Shown in pieces: positions 37,203 through 48,761 of a stretch of DNA of 64,000 nucleotides (position 1 is the stretch's first letter; the number at the start of each line of letters is the position of its first letter). Source of the stretch: Camillea tinctor (taxonomy: Eukaryota; Ascomycota; Sordariomycetes; Xylariales; Xylariaceae); NCBI GenBank assembly GCA_022578605.1, contig MU394064.1, positions 372,001 through 436,000 on the forward strand. The letters are read 5' to 3'. The notes below the pieces were generated by a model that did not search any database, was not told the DNA's origin, and saw only the letters and a program-made list of their open reading frames with translations. The position numbers and the translations under genes were made by a program.

Positions 37203-38964
37203 ATGGAGGTCTTGACAGCTGTGGCAGCATGGGCGCTATCCTCTGCTTGTAAAAGCATCCCCGCAAACCATTGGCTCTCATCCATTTGTCCCAGAGGAGG
37301 AAATTTGACAGAACTTTCTGGAAGGCTGTCTGCGAGCGCCCAAGTGTATTACCCAGGGTCCGATGTGTTTACTGAAGCCACGAATCGGTGGTCTTCATTC
37401 GATGCACCTGGAGTAAACGTTGTGGTGGTTCCTGGAATTGACGATGATGTTGCCCAAACGGTAAGTAGACTTATTTCCCCTTTTTGTTTTTGTTTTTCTT
37501 TTTGGGAAAGAGGAAAGACAGGGGCGATTGAAGTAGAAAGGTGTGGCTCATGAGATGAAGAAGAGAAAATGACTAAGACAATTTCTAGGTCAAATATGCA
37601 AATGAAAATGATATCCCCTACCTGGCCGTTACGGGCGGTCATGGGGCAATTATAACCACCGGGCGGATGCAGAATGGAATCGAAATCTGGATGGATCAAT
37701 TGACCGGTATTGAAATCGCTGAAGATGGCGCATCTGCTACGGTTAAGGGGGGAACTCTATCTAAAGCCGTCACGGACGCTCTTTGGGCAGCAGGAAAGCA
37801 GACAGGTTAGTTTACGATACATCTGATTATTCGTTTTGAACATTAATTAACTAACCCGCGTCAATGTAGTGACTGGAGGTTGTGAGTGCACGAGTCTACT
37901 GGGACCCGGACTGGGCGGCGGTCATGGGTTTCTGCAAGGTCGTCACGGTCTCATAGCAGACCAGTTCCTGTCAATGGACATTGTTCTGGCTAACGGGAGC
38001 TTGGTAACAATTGACAAGAACACTGATATTTGGTGGGCTATGCAAGGCGCTGGTCATAACTTCGGTATTGTGACATCGGTTACTTCAAAAATCTACGACA
38101 TACAATACGAGAACTGGGCATATGAGATGTTCGTTTTCACGGGCGACAAAGTGGAAGGGCTCTATGAGAACATAAATAACTATCTCTTGAAGAACGGCTC
38201 GCAGCCAGTGGAAGTTATCAATTACGGGTTCTTCTTGAACGTTCCTGCTATTGACCCTAAGGTACGCAAGCCAGGACTCTTTCCTCCTATGGTACCCCCC
38301 TTTGGAGCAGACTCTAACGACCATCTAGCCTGTCACTTACTTCTACATCCTGCAAGAGGGAGCCACGGCAGTTGACTCCATCTACACCCAGCCCTTCCAC
38401 GACCTCGGAGCCGTTCAATCCGACGCAGGAACCGGGTCGTATCTCGATCTCCCCGCGTGGACCGGCCTCAACAACGAGGCCGCGCCGTGCCAGCACACCG
38501 GGCTCGCCAACACGCGGTTCCCGCTCGACATCCAGGTGTACGACGTGCCGGCGATGCGGCAAGTGTACGACCTCTTCACGTCGGCGATGGAGGAGACGCC
38601 CGCGCTGAACGGATCCTTCTTCCTGATCGAGGGGTACTCGCTGCAGGGCGTGCAGGCGGTGGCTAGCGACTCGACCGCGTTCCCGTTCCGCGGCGACAGC
38701 CTGCTCGTCGCGCCCGTCATCAGCTGGGAGCCCGCGGGGCCTGAGCTCGCGCAGCAGGCCGCCGACCTGGGGAACGAGCTCCGCCGCATTCTACACGAGG
38801 CTACTGGCCGCGCCGAGATGCACACCTACGTCAACTATGCGTTCGGTGATGAGACCACTAAGAACTGGTATGGATACGAGGACTGGAGACAGGAGCGCTT
38901 GCTGGAGCTGAAGAATAAGTATGATCCTGAGCGCAAGTTTAGTTTCTATGCGCCGATCGCGTAA
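37203..38964 (+). CDS. secreted FAD-linked oxidoreductase, berberine-bridge (BBE) type (500 aa)
   Basis: Four exons: join(37203..37460,37589..37805,37870..38261,38329..38964); all introns are GT-AG and in frame. The N-terminus MEVLTAVAAWALSSACKSIPA looks like a secretion signal. The FAD_binding_4 domain includes VVVVPGIDDDVAQT, YLAVTGGHGAI with His104 at the usual flavin-attachment position, and GGCECTSLLGPGLGGGHGF with Cys163 (or 165) at the second attachment position, so bicovalent FAD is plausible. The C-terminal BBE motif reads KNWYGYEDWRQERLLELKNK then YDP. These enzymes oxidise sugars or tailor secondary metabolites with O2. Exon 4 is far richer in G/C third positions than exons 1-3. 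An in-frame ATG at 37164 is an alternative start. It converges with the phosphatase gene. Confidence 0.9.
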
Positions 38965-39456
38965 GGGCTCGTATCCTTTTTCTTCCTAGATGCTTTGAAG
39001 GATAGAATGTATTCATCTTTTTTTCTTGGATTAGGGTCATGTTAATATTCATAGTTGGGATGTGTATAATTCCTTTTCATGGTAGCATGAATACACGCCT
39101 GCCTATAGGTAGATGGTTTATATATATTTATTCAGTGCCTTGGCAAATATCGAATAAAAAAGGCAGCGTCAACCGATATGCTTCGTCACGATGAAGGTAG
39201 TATGCACAGCAGTGAGATGTGAACAAATTATATATAATTAATTGCCTAGAATAGTATTTTCATGTGTTACATTCGCAATCATATCAATCGAGGCTATCTG
39301 AACAGAAGCTGGGCATACCTATATCTTGCAACTCAACTGGTACATAGACATAATACCGATTGAACTAGATCTGGGTAAATGGGGAAATATTTTAAAAAAG
39401 ACTTTTGGACGAACATGCTGCGAAAAGAAAAGAGGGAAACCATCATGATTCACCCC
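38965..39456. other. intergenic region between convergent genes
   Basis: Shared 3' flank, AT-rich; no further feature. Confidence 0.55.
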
Positions 39457-41026
39457 TTATGACTGCATAACGAAACGCTCAGTGTGCGACTTGTACAGCG
39501 TGGAGGTATCCAAGATCTCGCCAGTGGAGGAGCGTATGAACTGGACCTGGAGGTTATTCGCGTCCTGGAAGGACAAGCGGGCGTAGCTGAAATCATCCGC
39601 GTACGCGAAAGCATTGTACGAGACGTTCGAGCCGACCGCGCTGAGGCCCTCGATGTTGCCCGCGCCGCCGGCCACGATGTACATGGGCGCCTTGGGGTCG
39701 CGCAGGCCCGCCGCGTCGGCCGTGTCGTTGTACACCGGCTGGAACCGCTGCGAGTTGTGCACGTGGCCGAAGATGGCCAGGTCCACGCCGTACTTGTACA
39801 GCAGCGGCTCGAAGGCCGCCTGGCACGGCGTGCACCCGTCCCCGCCCGTCGTGTACCACGGCCTGTGGCCGCCTACCAGCACCCATGGCGTCACGGATCG
39901 GTCGACCGACGCGAGGTCCGCGGCGAGGAACTCGAGCTGCTGGCCCGCGTACCCGAAGGGACCACTGTCGAGGTGCGCGGACCCGCCGGGAGCGTCGGGC
40001 GCGTCGTCGAAGTCGGTCTCCGTGTTGATCATGACGAAGTGGACCATGCCGTACTCGAAGGAGTACCAGAACGGCGGGTTGGCCAGCATCTGCGCCTTGT
40101 TGGCGCTGACCTTGGCGGTGTCGTTGGCCGACGTCGACGGGAACGCCGACGGCATCGTGCGCCCGAACCGGTTCATGAAGTCGGTGAAGTTCTTCTGCCC
40201 GTCTGGGCATAGCGCCGAGGTGTACGGGATCTCCTGGCAGTCAGCCTCGTGGTTGCCCGGGCTCGCCATGTACGGCTTGCGCGCCGCGATGGGGGCTAGC
40301 TGGTCGTAGAACTGCTCCAGGATGGCCTCGAACGCATTCTCTCCATCCAGGAGGTTCTTGGCCTTCTCGATCCAGTCGTCTGCGTACGCGAAGTCTCCGG
40401 GGTGGACGACCAGCTCGTAGTCATCCACGGTGGTGGCAAGGCGGCCGATTGTAGTGTGGTTGAGGGAGGGGTCGATGGACGGGATTGTGTCGCGCTTGGT
40501 TTGGTCCATCTTGATGGTATACCCATCGGCCCCGTACACTCCCATGTCGATAACTGCATTCATAGAGAAAGCCCCTTTATCGCCTGGCAGACGGGGACTA
40601 AAGAAATGCTCCACGCTAGAGTTAGTCGACACGATTTTATAATAGTAAGTAGTGGCCGGCGTCAGGCCAGTTAGAACCACGGCATTGGAGTAAGTCCGCG
40701 ATGTAGGATATGTGACCGAAGAAGTCGAACATGTCTGCAACGAGAGGTTATCGCTGGAGGTGCCATATTGTACGCAAGGTTGGTCTAATTTCTCGTATGT
40801 GTTCCAGCCTACAGATATGGCTGTGTTAAGAGTTTAGCATATCAAAGTTCGATGATGTAGGTACTACAACAAAACTCTCGAGCCACTCACAGTTTGGTCC
40901 GTTTATGGCGATGCGCTGCTGAACGGGAGTTGTCAAGTCGGCGGGCTTAGCCGGGTAACTAGCCGCAGCTATAGCACCAGCGGCCAAGACTGTCAGCCGT
41001 TTGACCGCACTGAAAGCTGAAGTCAT
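39457..41026 (-). CDS. secreted purple acid phosphatase (499 aa)
   Basis: Two exons: complement(join(39457..40820,40891..41026)). The 70-base intron (GTGAGT/CACAG) splits a Ser codon, giving INGPN-S-ISVGWNTYEK. An N-terminal signal (VKRLTVLAAGAIAAASYPAK) precedes a fibronectin-like domain (ISVGWNT, YYYKIVS). The metallophosphoesterase domain carries the five metal-ligand blocks in order: DMGVYG, GDFAYADDW, SPGNHEADC, VLVGGHRPWY and FGHVHNSQR. The enzyme hydrolyses phosphomonoesters at acidic pH using a dinuclear metal centre (Fe with Fe, Zn or Mn) and is probably extracellular or wall-bound. Length is usual for fungal members. The coding sequence is GC-rich at third positions. It faces the FAD oxidoreductase tail to tail. 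Confidence 0.95.
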
Positions 41027-43335
41027 GGTGTATAGCAGCCAATATACTCAAATGCCAAGAAGGAATGTCACACTCGAGGAACCGAGGAAGAGGTTGCGAA
41101 GGCTGGTAGGCCGATTAGTCTTAACTTTATGTCTGGGAGCATCCTGAGTTGCCGCTCCACGTGCTCGGGCAGTATCTGTCGTTGCCTCTAATTTCCACTT
41201 AAGGTTGTCGTCACGTCAGGCTTTCTAAGGCACCCTGGAGTCCTGATGATTAGCTCGTGGGTTGGTTGATTGGTCGGGAGGAGATAGGAGGTCAAAGCCA
41301 CGGGTGACCTCGTAAAAGTTATCTAGGACAATGATTCAGATCCACCCTCCGACTATGATGTAAGTAAACCCCGATCTTCAACAACCTTCTGTATAGAGCT
41401 AAAGTGATAAAACAAGCATTTTGACAACCCGTCGCTATAGTTGCTTGTTGATAGCTTACTGCCGAAAGGATTTGAAGAACTCCGAGTGTAACGCGCGATT
41501 ACGGGTTCTAGCCAGCCAGGGGGTTCTGCTGGAATGGTCCTTAGACATTTACTATTCGCAATAGTGTCATGAGTGACTTCCATATCGATATTTGAGGATC
41601 TGATCATATACTTGAACGCGGCTGGGTAAGACACGGAGCCGCAGCATTGATATAAAACTTAGATTAGTTATTCACCTCGATTTTTTCACTTGGCATCAAT
41701 GATCAAAAGACATCAAATCCAGGCCAAGCAACTAGAATCGAACGGTTCCAGCGGATTACCTATGCGAACCACAGAACAACCCATGCGAGACCTTGCAGAT
41801 CCAGAGCGAATGATGCATAGAGAATTACGAATCCCCCCTATATTAGGTGGACTAACCAGCCACCCTTCTAGGATTCGACGGCTCTAGCCGGGCGTTTTAG
41901 AACGCGATACCACCGGCAGTATAAGTTCATCCAATTCCAGTGGATCCGACTCACATCAGCTGGTACCCTTTCTATTAACTAGGGCTATAATGGACCATGT
42001 CTAAAGGAGCTGTATGCCATGTGTGTCATGCTTGATCAAGGGGATATATCTCGATCTAGAGTATCGGCCGTACCTAGGAATATCTAGAGACTCTTAGCAC
42101 TAGATCGATCAAGAGAAGCGGCTATACTCCGTAAGACAAACTGGCAAATAAGGAGAAAAGAACGTGCACGTGCCTCTGAGTGTCTTAGACTGGTGGTTTT
42201 TCTTGGCGACGATTGAAATGTTGCAATATAAAGGAAAGAGGATTTAAAAGTTGAATATTGGAGAACATGTCAATATACAAGATTTCTCCTGTTTCTTCTT
42301 CTTCTTCTCTTGCACTTACTCGATTCGTAATACGATTGTTAAGTTGTTTTAATACAATCCGCATCCCCGTGAGTTTCTTCAAATGTGACAATCACATGTT
42401 AATCTTCCCCTCAGACAATTAGAATTCTCGGTTTCTACTAAGCTAGGTTAACTATCACAAGCCAACATTAATGTTCTCACTGTACATCCTATATACCTAG
42501 CATATCGATTAGACCAGAGTGTTCACCGAGTCTTACAAGGTGGTGTTACTGATGTAGGTAGTGGTGGAAGGTTGCTCTAGACATACATGTTTCTATCTAG
42601 GCAATATACCCGGTATGTTATGTCCTAGATCCCTATTAATCACATTGAGTTATGGAAATGTGTGTTTTCTCTAAAGCATCGTCAAGACCTGCCAACTATA
42701 TAGAAAGTACCTAGCTAGGTTGATTCTCAAGGCCGGGGCGATGCGGTGTGGTGATCATCATCAAATTAAAAGAAGCTATCTAGATAAATAGACAACATGA
42801 CCGAGGCCTTCATAACTTTGATATTCACTAATTGATGTTGCTAACTTCACCGTCTTCGTTAAAACTTAACCCTCGCCCACGCGTCTAGACCCCCTGAGCT
42901 CTAGGTTGGAACGGTAAGCCCACATACCTAAACCAAACCAGCTTTTCTTAACTAACACTACCGTGCGTTAAATGTACCTATATTCGAGCTGGTGCACAAC
43001 CTCAGTAGGTAAATATTTGTTTTTCAATTGCGAGCTTGGTGTATGTAGTTGTATTATGTTAGTTTGGTATTGGAGTTGGATATCGTACACTGTATTTTAC
43101 CAATCTCAGGGATTAATGAGCATCATATCAAAAGAAAAGTTTCAACTGTACCTAGTTACTAGGTATGTACATGTATTTTAGCGCATATATACCACTGCAT
43201 ATATACCACTAGTTTTACGCTAAGGTGAACTAAACTTAGCGCCCCCTGCTAAACGCATAGCGGACATATTGGCAGTAAAAAGAACCAAACAAAAAATGAA
43301 CCACCTTGTTTTCAAGGTTGAGAGAAATTAAACTT
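41027..43335. other. 2.3-kb AT-rich intergenic region
   Basis: No gene supported. A 14-base unit (GCATATATACCACT) is repeated twice in tandem at 43183-43210. Short ORFs in this stretch have no motif. Confidence 0.45.
43183..43210. repeat. two tandem copies of a 14-mer
   Basis: GCATATATACCACT occurs at 43183-43196 and again at 43197-43210, without mismatch, 126 bases from the 3' end of tRNA-Tyr. Confidence 0.9.
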
Positions 43336-43423
43336 TCTCTCGAGCCAGAGTCGAACTAGCGACCTTTCGGTGACAACGTAACAATTACAGCCGAACGCTC
43401 TAAACCAACTGAGCTATCGAGAG
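43336..43423 (-). tRNA. tRNA-Tyr(GTA) with a 13-base intron
   Basis: Read on the minus strand: acceptor CTCTCGA pairs with TCGAGAG, discriminator A; D arm GCTC-AGTTGGTTTA-GAGC; anticodon stem TTCGG/CCGAA; T arm GCTAG-TTCGACT-CTGGC. The loop is CTGTAA then an intron and A. Anticodon GTA maps to 43386-43388. The intron (43372-43384) lies directly 3' of position 37, the canonical place for nuclear tRNA-Tyr introns. Confidence 0.95.
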
Positions 43424-45081
43424 ATGAAATTTGGACCTCTTATGTGCGGCTATACAGCAACAAGATAGAATTCAATCAGCACTCACACAATACAAACTGC
43501 CAACAACGAGATGCTTTTGAATAGCTAGGCATTGGCATCAACAACGGATTTTACGTATAGAAGAATGTAAAAGAAAGTCACATTTATACAGTTTGCGGCT
43601 CATCTATAAAGGAAATAGAATGCCGTGTTCCTCATCATAAAAGATCAAGTAATATCACGAATAAATTCTCCTGAATAGTATCTCTTCTCTTTATAAGCTA
43701 ACAACCTAAACATCACGGGAACTAGCAAGTCGAGAATGGAAGGCTAGGTAAAATAAAATGCCCAAAGTTGATTTCTTCACTCCTATTTGAAACAGAACAC
43801 ACTCGGGTCCAGGTGTGATCGTAGATTGTGAAGTAACAAGAACAGGTTGTGCATGTATGTAGGCGCCCTCTCAGAGTCCCTAATGTAACCAAACCATTGT
43901 TTCTGGCTTGAATACAAACGACTAAGGAGATGTATCACGTTATATAGTAAATATCGAAGCTGACCTAATCGAGTCCGGTGGTGAAGGAGGTATCCAACCA
44001 CGATTCATCATGGCAGAAGCTTTGATGAACACTCGTTGACTAGACTGGGGTCTTTGGTATTCGGTAGCGTGCATTCTCCTGCTTAGACTCATGTTCCTTT
44101 TACTATGCCTGATCATGTTTTACTGTCATCCTGTTGATCTAGAAATGTTGTACAAGCTTCTATATCTTGGGTAGAGAGGTAAAGGAATACTTCTTGGATT
44201 GGCTTCTACTACTAGCCTTCAAAACATCAACTTCGAGTGGCTATACAACAAACAAAAACGAATGGGTGAATCTTGTTGTAAAAATGCAAAACTGAAAAAT
44301 GTTTCAGTAAGAAAATATAACCCAGTGTCACTCATAAGGGACATAGCCCTACGTTTATAAGAGTATCAGAATATATTATATAGGATCAAACAATCCCGTA
44401 GCGAACTATCTATGCTCTTCAATAGTTCATAATAAGAAAAGGATATTAGTCAAATAGATTGGTAGTCAAGACTGGCTGGCAAGAAATGCAATCGCCTACT
44501 ATGCTATTACTTATATTTTTAAAAAATGATTTCTTATCCCCGACACTTGTAAAGAGGATACATCACAAAGAGGCAACAACATATTACGCTTATCAAACCG
44601 TCTATACGTGCATCGGAAGAAGCTTCTCAAATATATTTTATAAGACCGTTCAGAGTAGATGCAAGGGATATCAAAAATGTCCGGTAGTTAAATTTTCGGT
44701 TCAGGGGTAACTACTGATATAATGCTATTTTAAAGATTGTCTACGACTTCGGTATGTAGATAAATTACTTTAGAGCAAGTAGCAAGCCTTATATTAATGC
44801 ATATAATCATCTGAATGACCTTTTTATATTCTTCCTCTGTGTTTAAAAGGGACAAAATTGAAAGAAATTAGAATTGCAGTTTGTCCCTTTTGACTAAGAT
44901 GCTTAGGCTTTAATTCGTAGGGTTATCAACCTACATTTCTTCTGGCTAGCTCAGGATTAAGCGGGCGGGCCAAGTCTACGCAAAAAGAAAAAAGAAAAGA
45001 AAGACATTAGAATATAGTTCTTGGTGAATAAGTTGCAGTAGGGTGGGAAGAACTAGTAAGAGAAAAAGAGAAAGTTCAAAC
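43424..45081. other. AT-rich region between two tRNA genes
   Basis: Nothing beyond the flanking tRNAs can be supported; short open frames lack motifs. Confidence 0.5.
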
Positions 45082-45153
45082 TAGCATCTCTCCGTTTCGA
45101 TCGGAGGTCCTCCGGGTTATGAGCCCGGCGCGCTTCCACTGCGCCAAGATGCT
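45082..45153 (-). tRNA. initiator tRNA-Met(CAT)
   Basis: Minus strand: acceptor AGCATCT pairs with AGATGCT, giving the A1-T72 pair typical of initiators. D arm GCGC-AGTGGAA-GCGC, anticodon arm CCGGG-CTCATAA-CCCGG with the three G-C pairs of initiators, and a T loop ATCGAAA instead of TTCRANY. These match the yeast and fungal initiator tRNA rather than elongator Met. No intron, 72 bases. Confidence 0.95.
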
Positions 45154-45751
45154 TGAGCTGATTGGATGATTGTTTTCTACACTATTGCAACTTGTATTCA
45201 CCACAAAGTACAACACTTGCCAAAAATGTCGCAATGTTTCCAGACCCGTATTTGGCTTTTCAAGATAGTGTTTTGGACAAACGGAACTTGTGACATATAA
45301 AGAGGATTATGATATGTGATACTGTTAATTTGCTGATGAGGGGAAGGTTACATAAAACACACATTGGTCCGTGGCTTACATATTGCAAGAAGAGTTTCTC
45401 GTTGCTGTATCGAAGGCCCTCAAAATGATAATTGTAGGTTCGCATACAAGCGTTGAAAATAGGAGAAATTGATATGATGTGTATATCTATTGCATGGGTC
45501 ATCTAGTTTGAAGATGATTATGTCAATTACACTGGCCATAAGGAGTTGCTTATTGGCCAAAAAGTTATTGTTCCACCAACACTTATATTTATGTTCTATC
45601 CCTTACACTTATATAGATCATGTAAATTATATCTACCCCATCGTTTCCCTTTCCCCCATTCAATGCCCTGAGCTGCTTCTGTGTACAGTCAAGTCTTTAT
45701 AACTGAATATACAATCCGTATCCACCAACTCGAATCCAACTTCAGCTCCTA
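45154..45751. other. intergenic region upstream of the SDR gene
   Basis: No gene supported; presumably holds the SDR promoter. Confidence 0.5.
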
Positions 45752-46582
45752 ATGCCAAAAACTGTCCTCATCACCGGCTGCGGCCCCTCTGGCATCGGCA
45801 CCGCCCTCGCGATTGAATTCCACTTGCGCGGCCATCGCGTCTTCGCGACCGGACTTTCGGAATCATTGCTGGCGCATTTCCACGAACTCAACATCCGCAT
45901 TGAGACGCTAGTCTTAGATGTTACGTCTAGCACCTCGATCGAGGCGGCTGTCGCCCAAGTCGCGCAGGCGACGGGCGGCAAGCTCGACATTCTTATTAAC
46001 AACGCAGGGGTAATACACATCATGCCTTTCGCGGACACAGACGTCGAAGCGGCGCGCAAGGTGCTCGAGGTGAATGTCCTGGGTGTGTTCGCCGTTACCA
46101 AGGCCTTTCTACCGCTGCTACTCGCGGCAGCGAGGGATAGTCATGCAAGGAGCCTAGGAGACCCCCTTGTCGCCAACATCGGCAGCGTGAACGAAGTCTT
46201 CCGGCCCCCGTTCTTCGGCATCTACAACGCGTCTAAGGCGGCGGTCGAGTCGCTAGGCGGATCGATTCGAACGGAGCTTGCGCCGCTGGGGATCCGAGTC
46301 GTGACGATTAAGACGGGCAGCGTGTACAGCGGCCTGTTCGACAATGCGCCACGCACGGTGTTACCGGAAGATAGCTTATACCAGCCGATCAGGGAGTGGA
46401 TTGAGGAGCGGCGGGTACTAGATAACGGCAAGTTTATAACCGCAGAGGAGTACGCCAAAAAGGTTGTCAGCGAGCTATTGAGGCCTTCGGTCAAGCATGT
46501 CATTTGGCAAGGCGGCTTGGTGACTATTGCGTGGCTCCTGAGCTGGTTGGGGTGGGAAGGCATTCTTGTGAGTGGCGATTGA
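45752..46582 (+). CDS. short-chain dehydrogenase/reductase (276 aa)
   Basis: Intronless classical SDR. The Rossmann cofactor loop is TGCGPSGIG near residue 8, followed by the LDVTSSTS block and NNAG near residue 90. Catalytic residues appear as Ser in ANIGSVNE and YNASK (Tyr and Lys). A hydrophobic C-terminus (VTIAWLLSWLGW) could anchor it to membranes or lipid droplets, as in the yeast 1-acyl-DHAP reductase Ayr1, which it resembles in length and layout; that assignment is tentative. It could equally be a tailoring reductase for the nearby NRPS. It is convergent with the permease 184 bases downstream. Third positions are more GC-rich than in the NRPS. Confidence 0.9.
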   Translation: MPKTVLITGCGPSGIGTALAIEFHLRGHRVFATGLSESLLAHFHELNIRIETLVLDVTSSTSIEAAVAQVAQATGGKLDILINNAGVIHIMPFADTDVEAARKVLEVNVLGVFAVTKAFLPLLLAAARDSHARSLGDPLVANIGSVNEVFRPPFFGIYNASKAAVESLGGSIRTELAPLGIRVVTIKTGSVYSGLFDNAPRTVLPEDSLYQPIREWIEERRVLDNGKFITAEEYAKKVVSELLRPSVKHVIWQGGLVTIAWLLSWLGWEGILVSGD

Positions 46583-46766
46583 ATCCTAATATCCGATGCA
46601 CCGGGAAAGCTGACAGCATTATGACTATTATAGGACAACACCCATATCAAACAAAACCAACTTTACAAGATCCGAAAGTAGTTGGCTGGCTACATACTGT
46701 AAACTAGTTTTCCCCCCTACGCAACAGCGGCTAGCTCACGAGCTCTGAGTATTATGCTAGTATTCA

Positions 46767-48761
46767 CTATTGCGTGTGCGCAATGAACTTGGCTCTTCCT
46801 TTCCCCTGTGCGTACCACCAACCTATGGCAAAAAATGCGATGAAACCAGCTATCGCTACGGCATAATTCATGTTGAGTGCTGTGACTGGGTACGTCGGTG
46901 GAAAGAATAGGATCACCGATATGAACATGACCCAAACTATAGCAATGATGTTTATGGGCTTCTGCCAACGGCCCAGTCTGAATGGTCCTTTCTCGATAGA
47001 TAACTCTTTTTCATAATATATTCTGGCTCCAATGACGGCAATATATGATAGATCCATAGCCGGTGCTGTCACACCATAGATGCCGTTGATCGTTTGCGCA
47101 CTGCCAAGTGCGATCAGGTTTAAGAGGCAGCAGAATCCTACTACGGACCACACGCTGTATAATGGAGTATCCGTGTGCTTGTTCATCTTTCGGAGGGTGC
47201 TATGATTATTCAGTATCGTCTCTTTGGTTAGCATAACTAGGGAAATATGTCCGTACCCGGAGAATGGAAGCGCTTCATCTCTAGCTAAAGCGAAACATGT
47301 TCGCGTGTCCGAAAGCATTGCGCTGATCCCGGTAAAGAACTGCACAAGGCAGACCCAAAACCACATGCTAAACCCGCCAGCACTTCCTCCAGCGTTGTAG
47401 AAGAGTTGTGCGGCAGGATTTCCCATTGGTGATGATATCAAGCTGTCGATATCGCGGGCGCCGAAGCCAAAGGCAATGTTTAATAGCCAGCCGAAGAGCC
47501 AAGAGATCACAACGGCTTGGAAGATCGCTACAGGCCCACTAACAGCAGCATTATGGAGTTCCTCTGATAAATGAGCAGTAGCATCATAGTCAGTCATCGT
47601 CTGGCAAGGAGGTTAGTTATTTATTGTCAATAAAGCAAATCAAGTACGAACCCAAGCGACACTTAAATATCCTATAAGAAACGAGAAGCCCCTGTTATTC
47701 CACCCAGAACCATCGATAACGTCTCCGAACACTTCACGGGGGGGAATCTTGTTTGGTGTAAGAATGAGAAGTGCGATAGAAATAGCAACCGATCCGATAA
47801 CTAATATTATTAGCAAAGCAAATAATTATGAATTATATAACATAACCTACTATTAACAGGGGCAAACCATCGTATTGTATCACTGAATTGTCTCGATGGT
47901 AATGAACAGAGGATTCCTTGGAGAACTAGAATAGCAATGCTAATTCCTACTGTAAGTTCAGCCGATGGCTTGAAAGAAACCGTGCCATCGTCTTGAACAG
48001 AGCTCATTGAAACCGCAGCGAGTACCTATCCCAGTTAGTTAATTCACTATAGAAGCGACATACTTGCTACCACTTACCATCTGTGCAACAGAATAGCCAA
48101 CACTAGCTACGATATTCTATCAGCTGTATCCACAAAAGTCATACATATACATATCACAGACCAACACCGGCCGTCCTAGTTCGAGTAAGTCAACAGATGC
48201 GTTCACTTCGAGATAAAAACTCACTGGCCCAAGAAATTTGACCACCCAATTATCCACGCGGCTAACGGTACTTTATCTTGGGGGAAAACATGCTTCGTCA
48301 CGTAGTACATTCCCCCAGACGTCGGGTATGCTGAGACCAACTCGGCAACTTCAATTATCGTCGTGAGTTCATAGAGTTATGAATACCTTTTAGATAGTAG
48401 GTGAATATTACCTGATAGGGCAATGCATAATGAGAAGAATGAGCCCGAAAACCAAGCCCAAACAGCAGTCGTCGGTCCACCTGCCGCCAAAGGGGATCCC
48501 CAACTTGCCGGCACTATAGAAGTTAAATCAATATCTCCTTAACCGGTTTCGTATAATAGGGGTATATGACTAACCAGATCCCAAAACGCCCATGATGGAG
48601 ATGGCATAGCTAAGAGTGCTCCATCTCGTGAATTCACGGCGAAACTCTTGCTTGTACCCGAGACTCTCAAGTAGGCCTTCGTCAGAATTGACTTGTTCGA
48701 CCACCTCGGTGCTCCTCGAAGGAGAGTCAGCCCGGATACTCAATTGTGATTTCTTTGCCAT
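46767..48761 (-). CDS. APC-superfamily amino-acid/choline/GABA-type permease (518 aa, nine exons)
   Basis: Exons: complement(join(46767..47199,47257..47600,47652..47800,47851..48025,48078..48106,48162..48175,48225..48348,48412..48513,48575..48761)). Every join keeps frame. The N-terminus LGYKQEFRREFTRWSTLSYA and SWGSPLAAGGPTTAVWAWFSG, then ELVSAYPTSGGMYYVTKHV and NFLGQTAGVASVGYSVAQM, are signatures of the fungal ACT branch (Uga4, Hnm1, Bat1 relatives). About twelve membrane segments are visible, with MTDYDATAHLSEEL after segment 6 and RTCFALARDEALPFSG after segment 8. It should import an amino acid, choline, GABA or polyamine across the plasma membrane. Exon 6 is only 14 bases. The 57-base intron at 47200-47256 has no stop and is a multiple of three. 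Divergent to the NRPS; it could supply a precursor. Confidence 0.85.

Noticed and set aside
39484..40309. Long plus-strand frames opposite the acid phosphatase
   Set aside because: Shadows of the GC-rich phosphatase exon; the minus-strand protein has all metal-ligand motifs.
47792..47800. Third ATCCGATAA copy
   Set aside because: Lies inside a conserved permease exon (reads IIGSV), so it is explained by coding.
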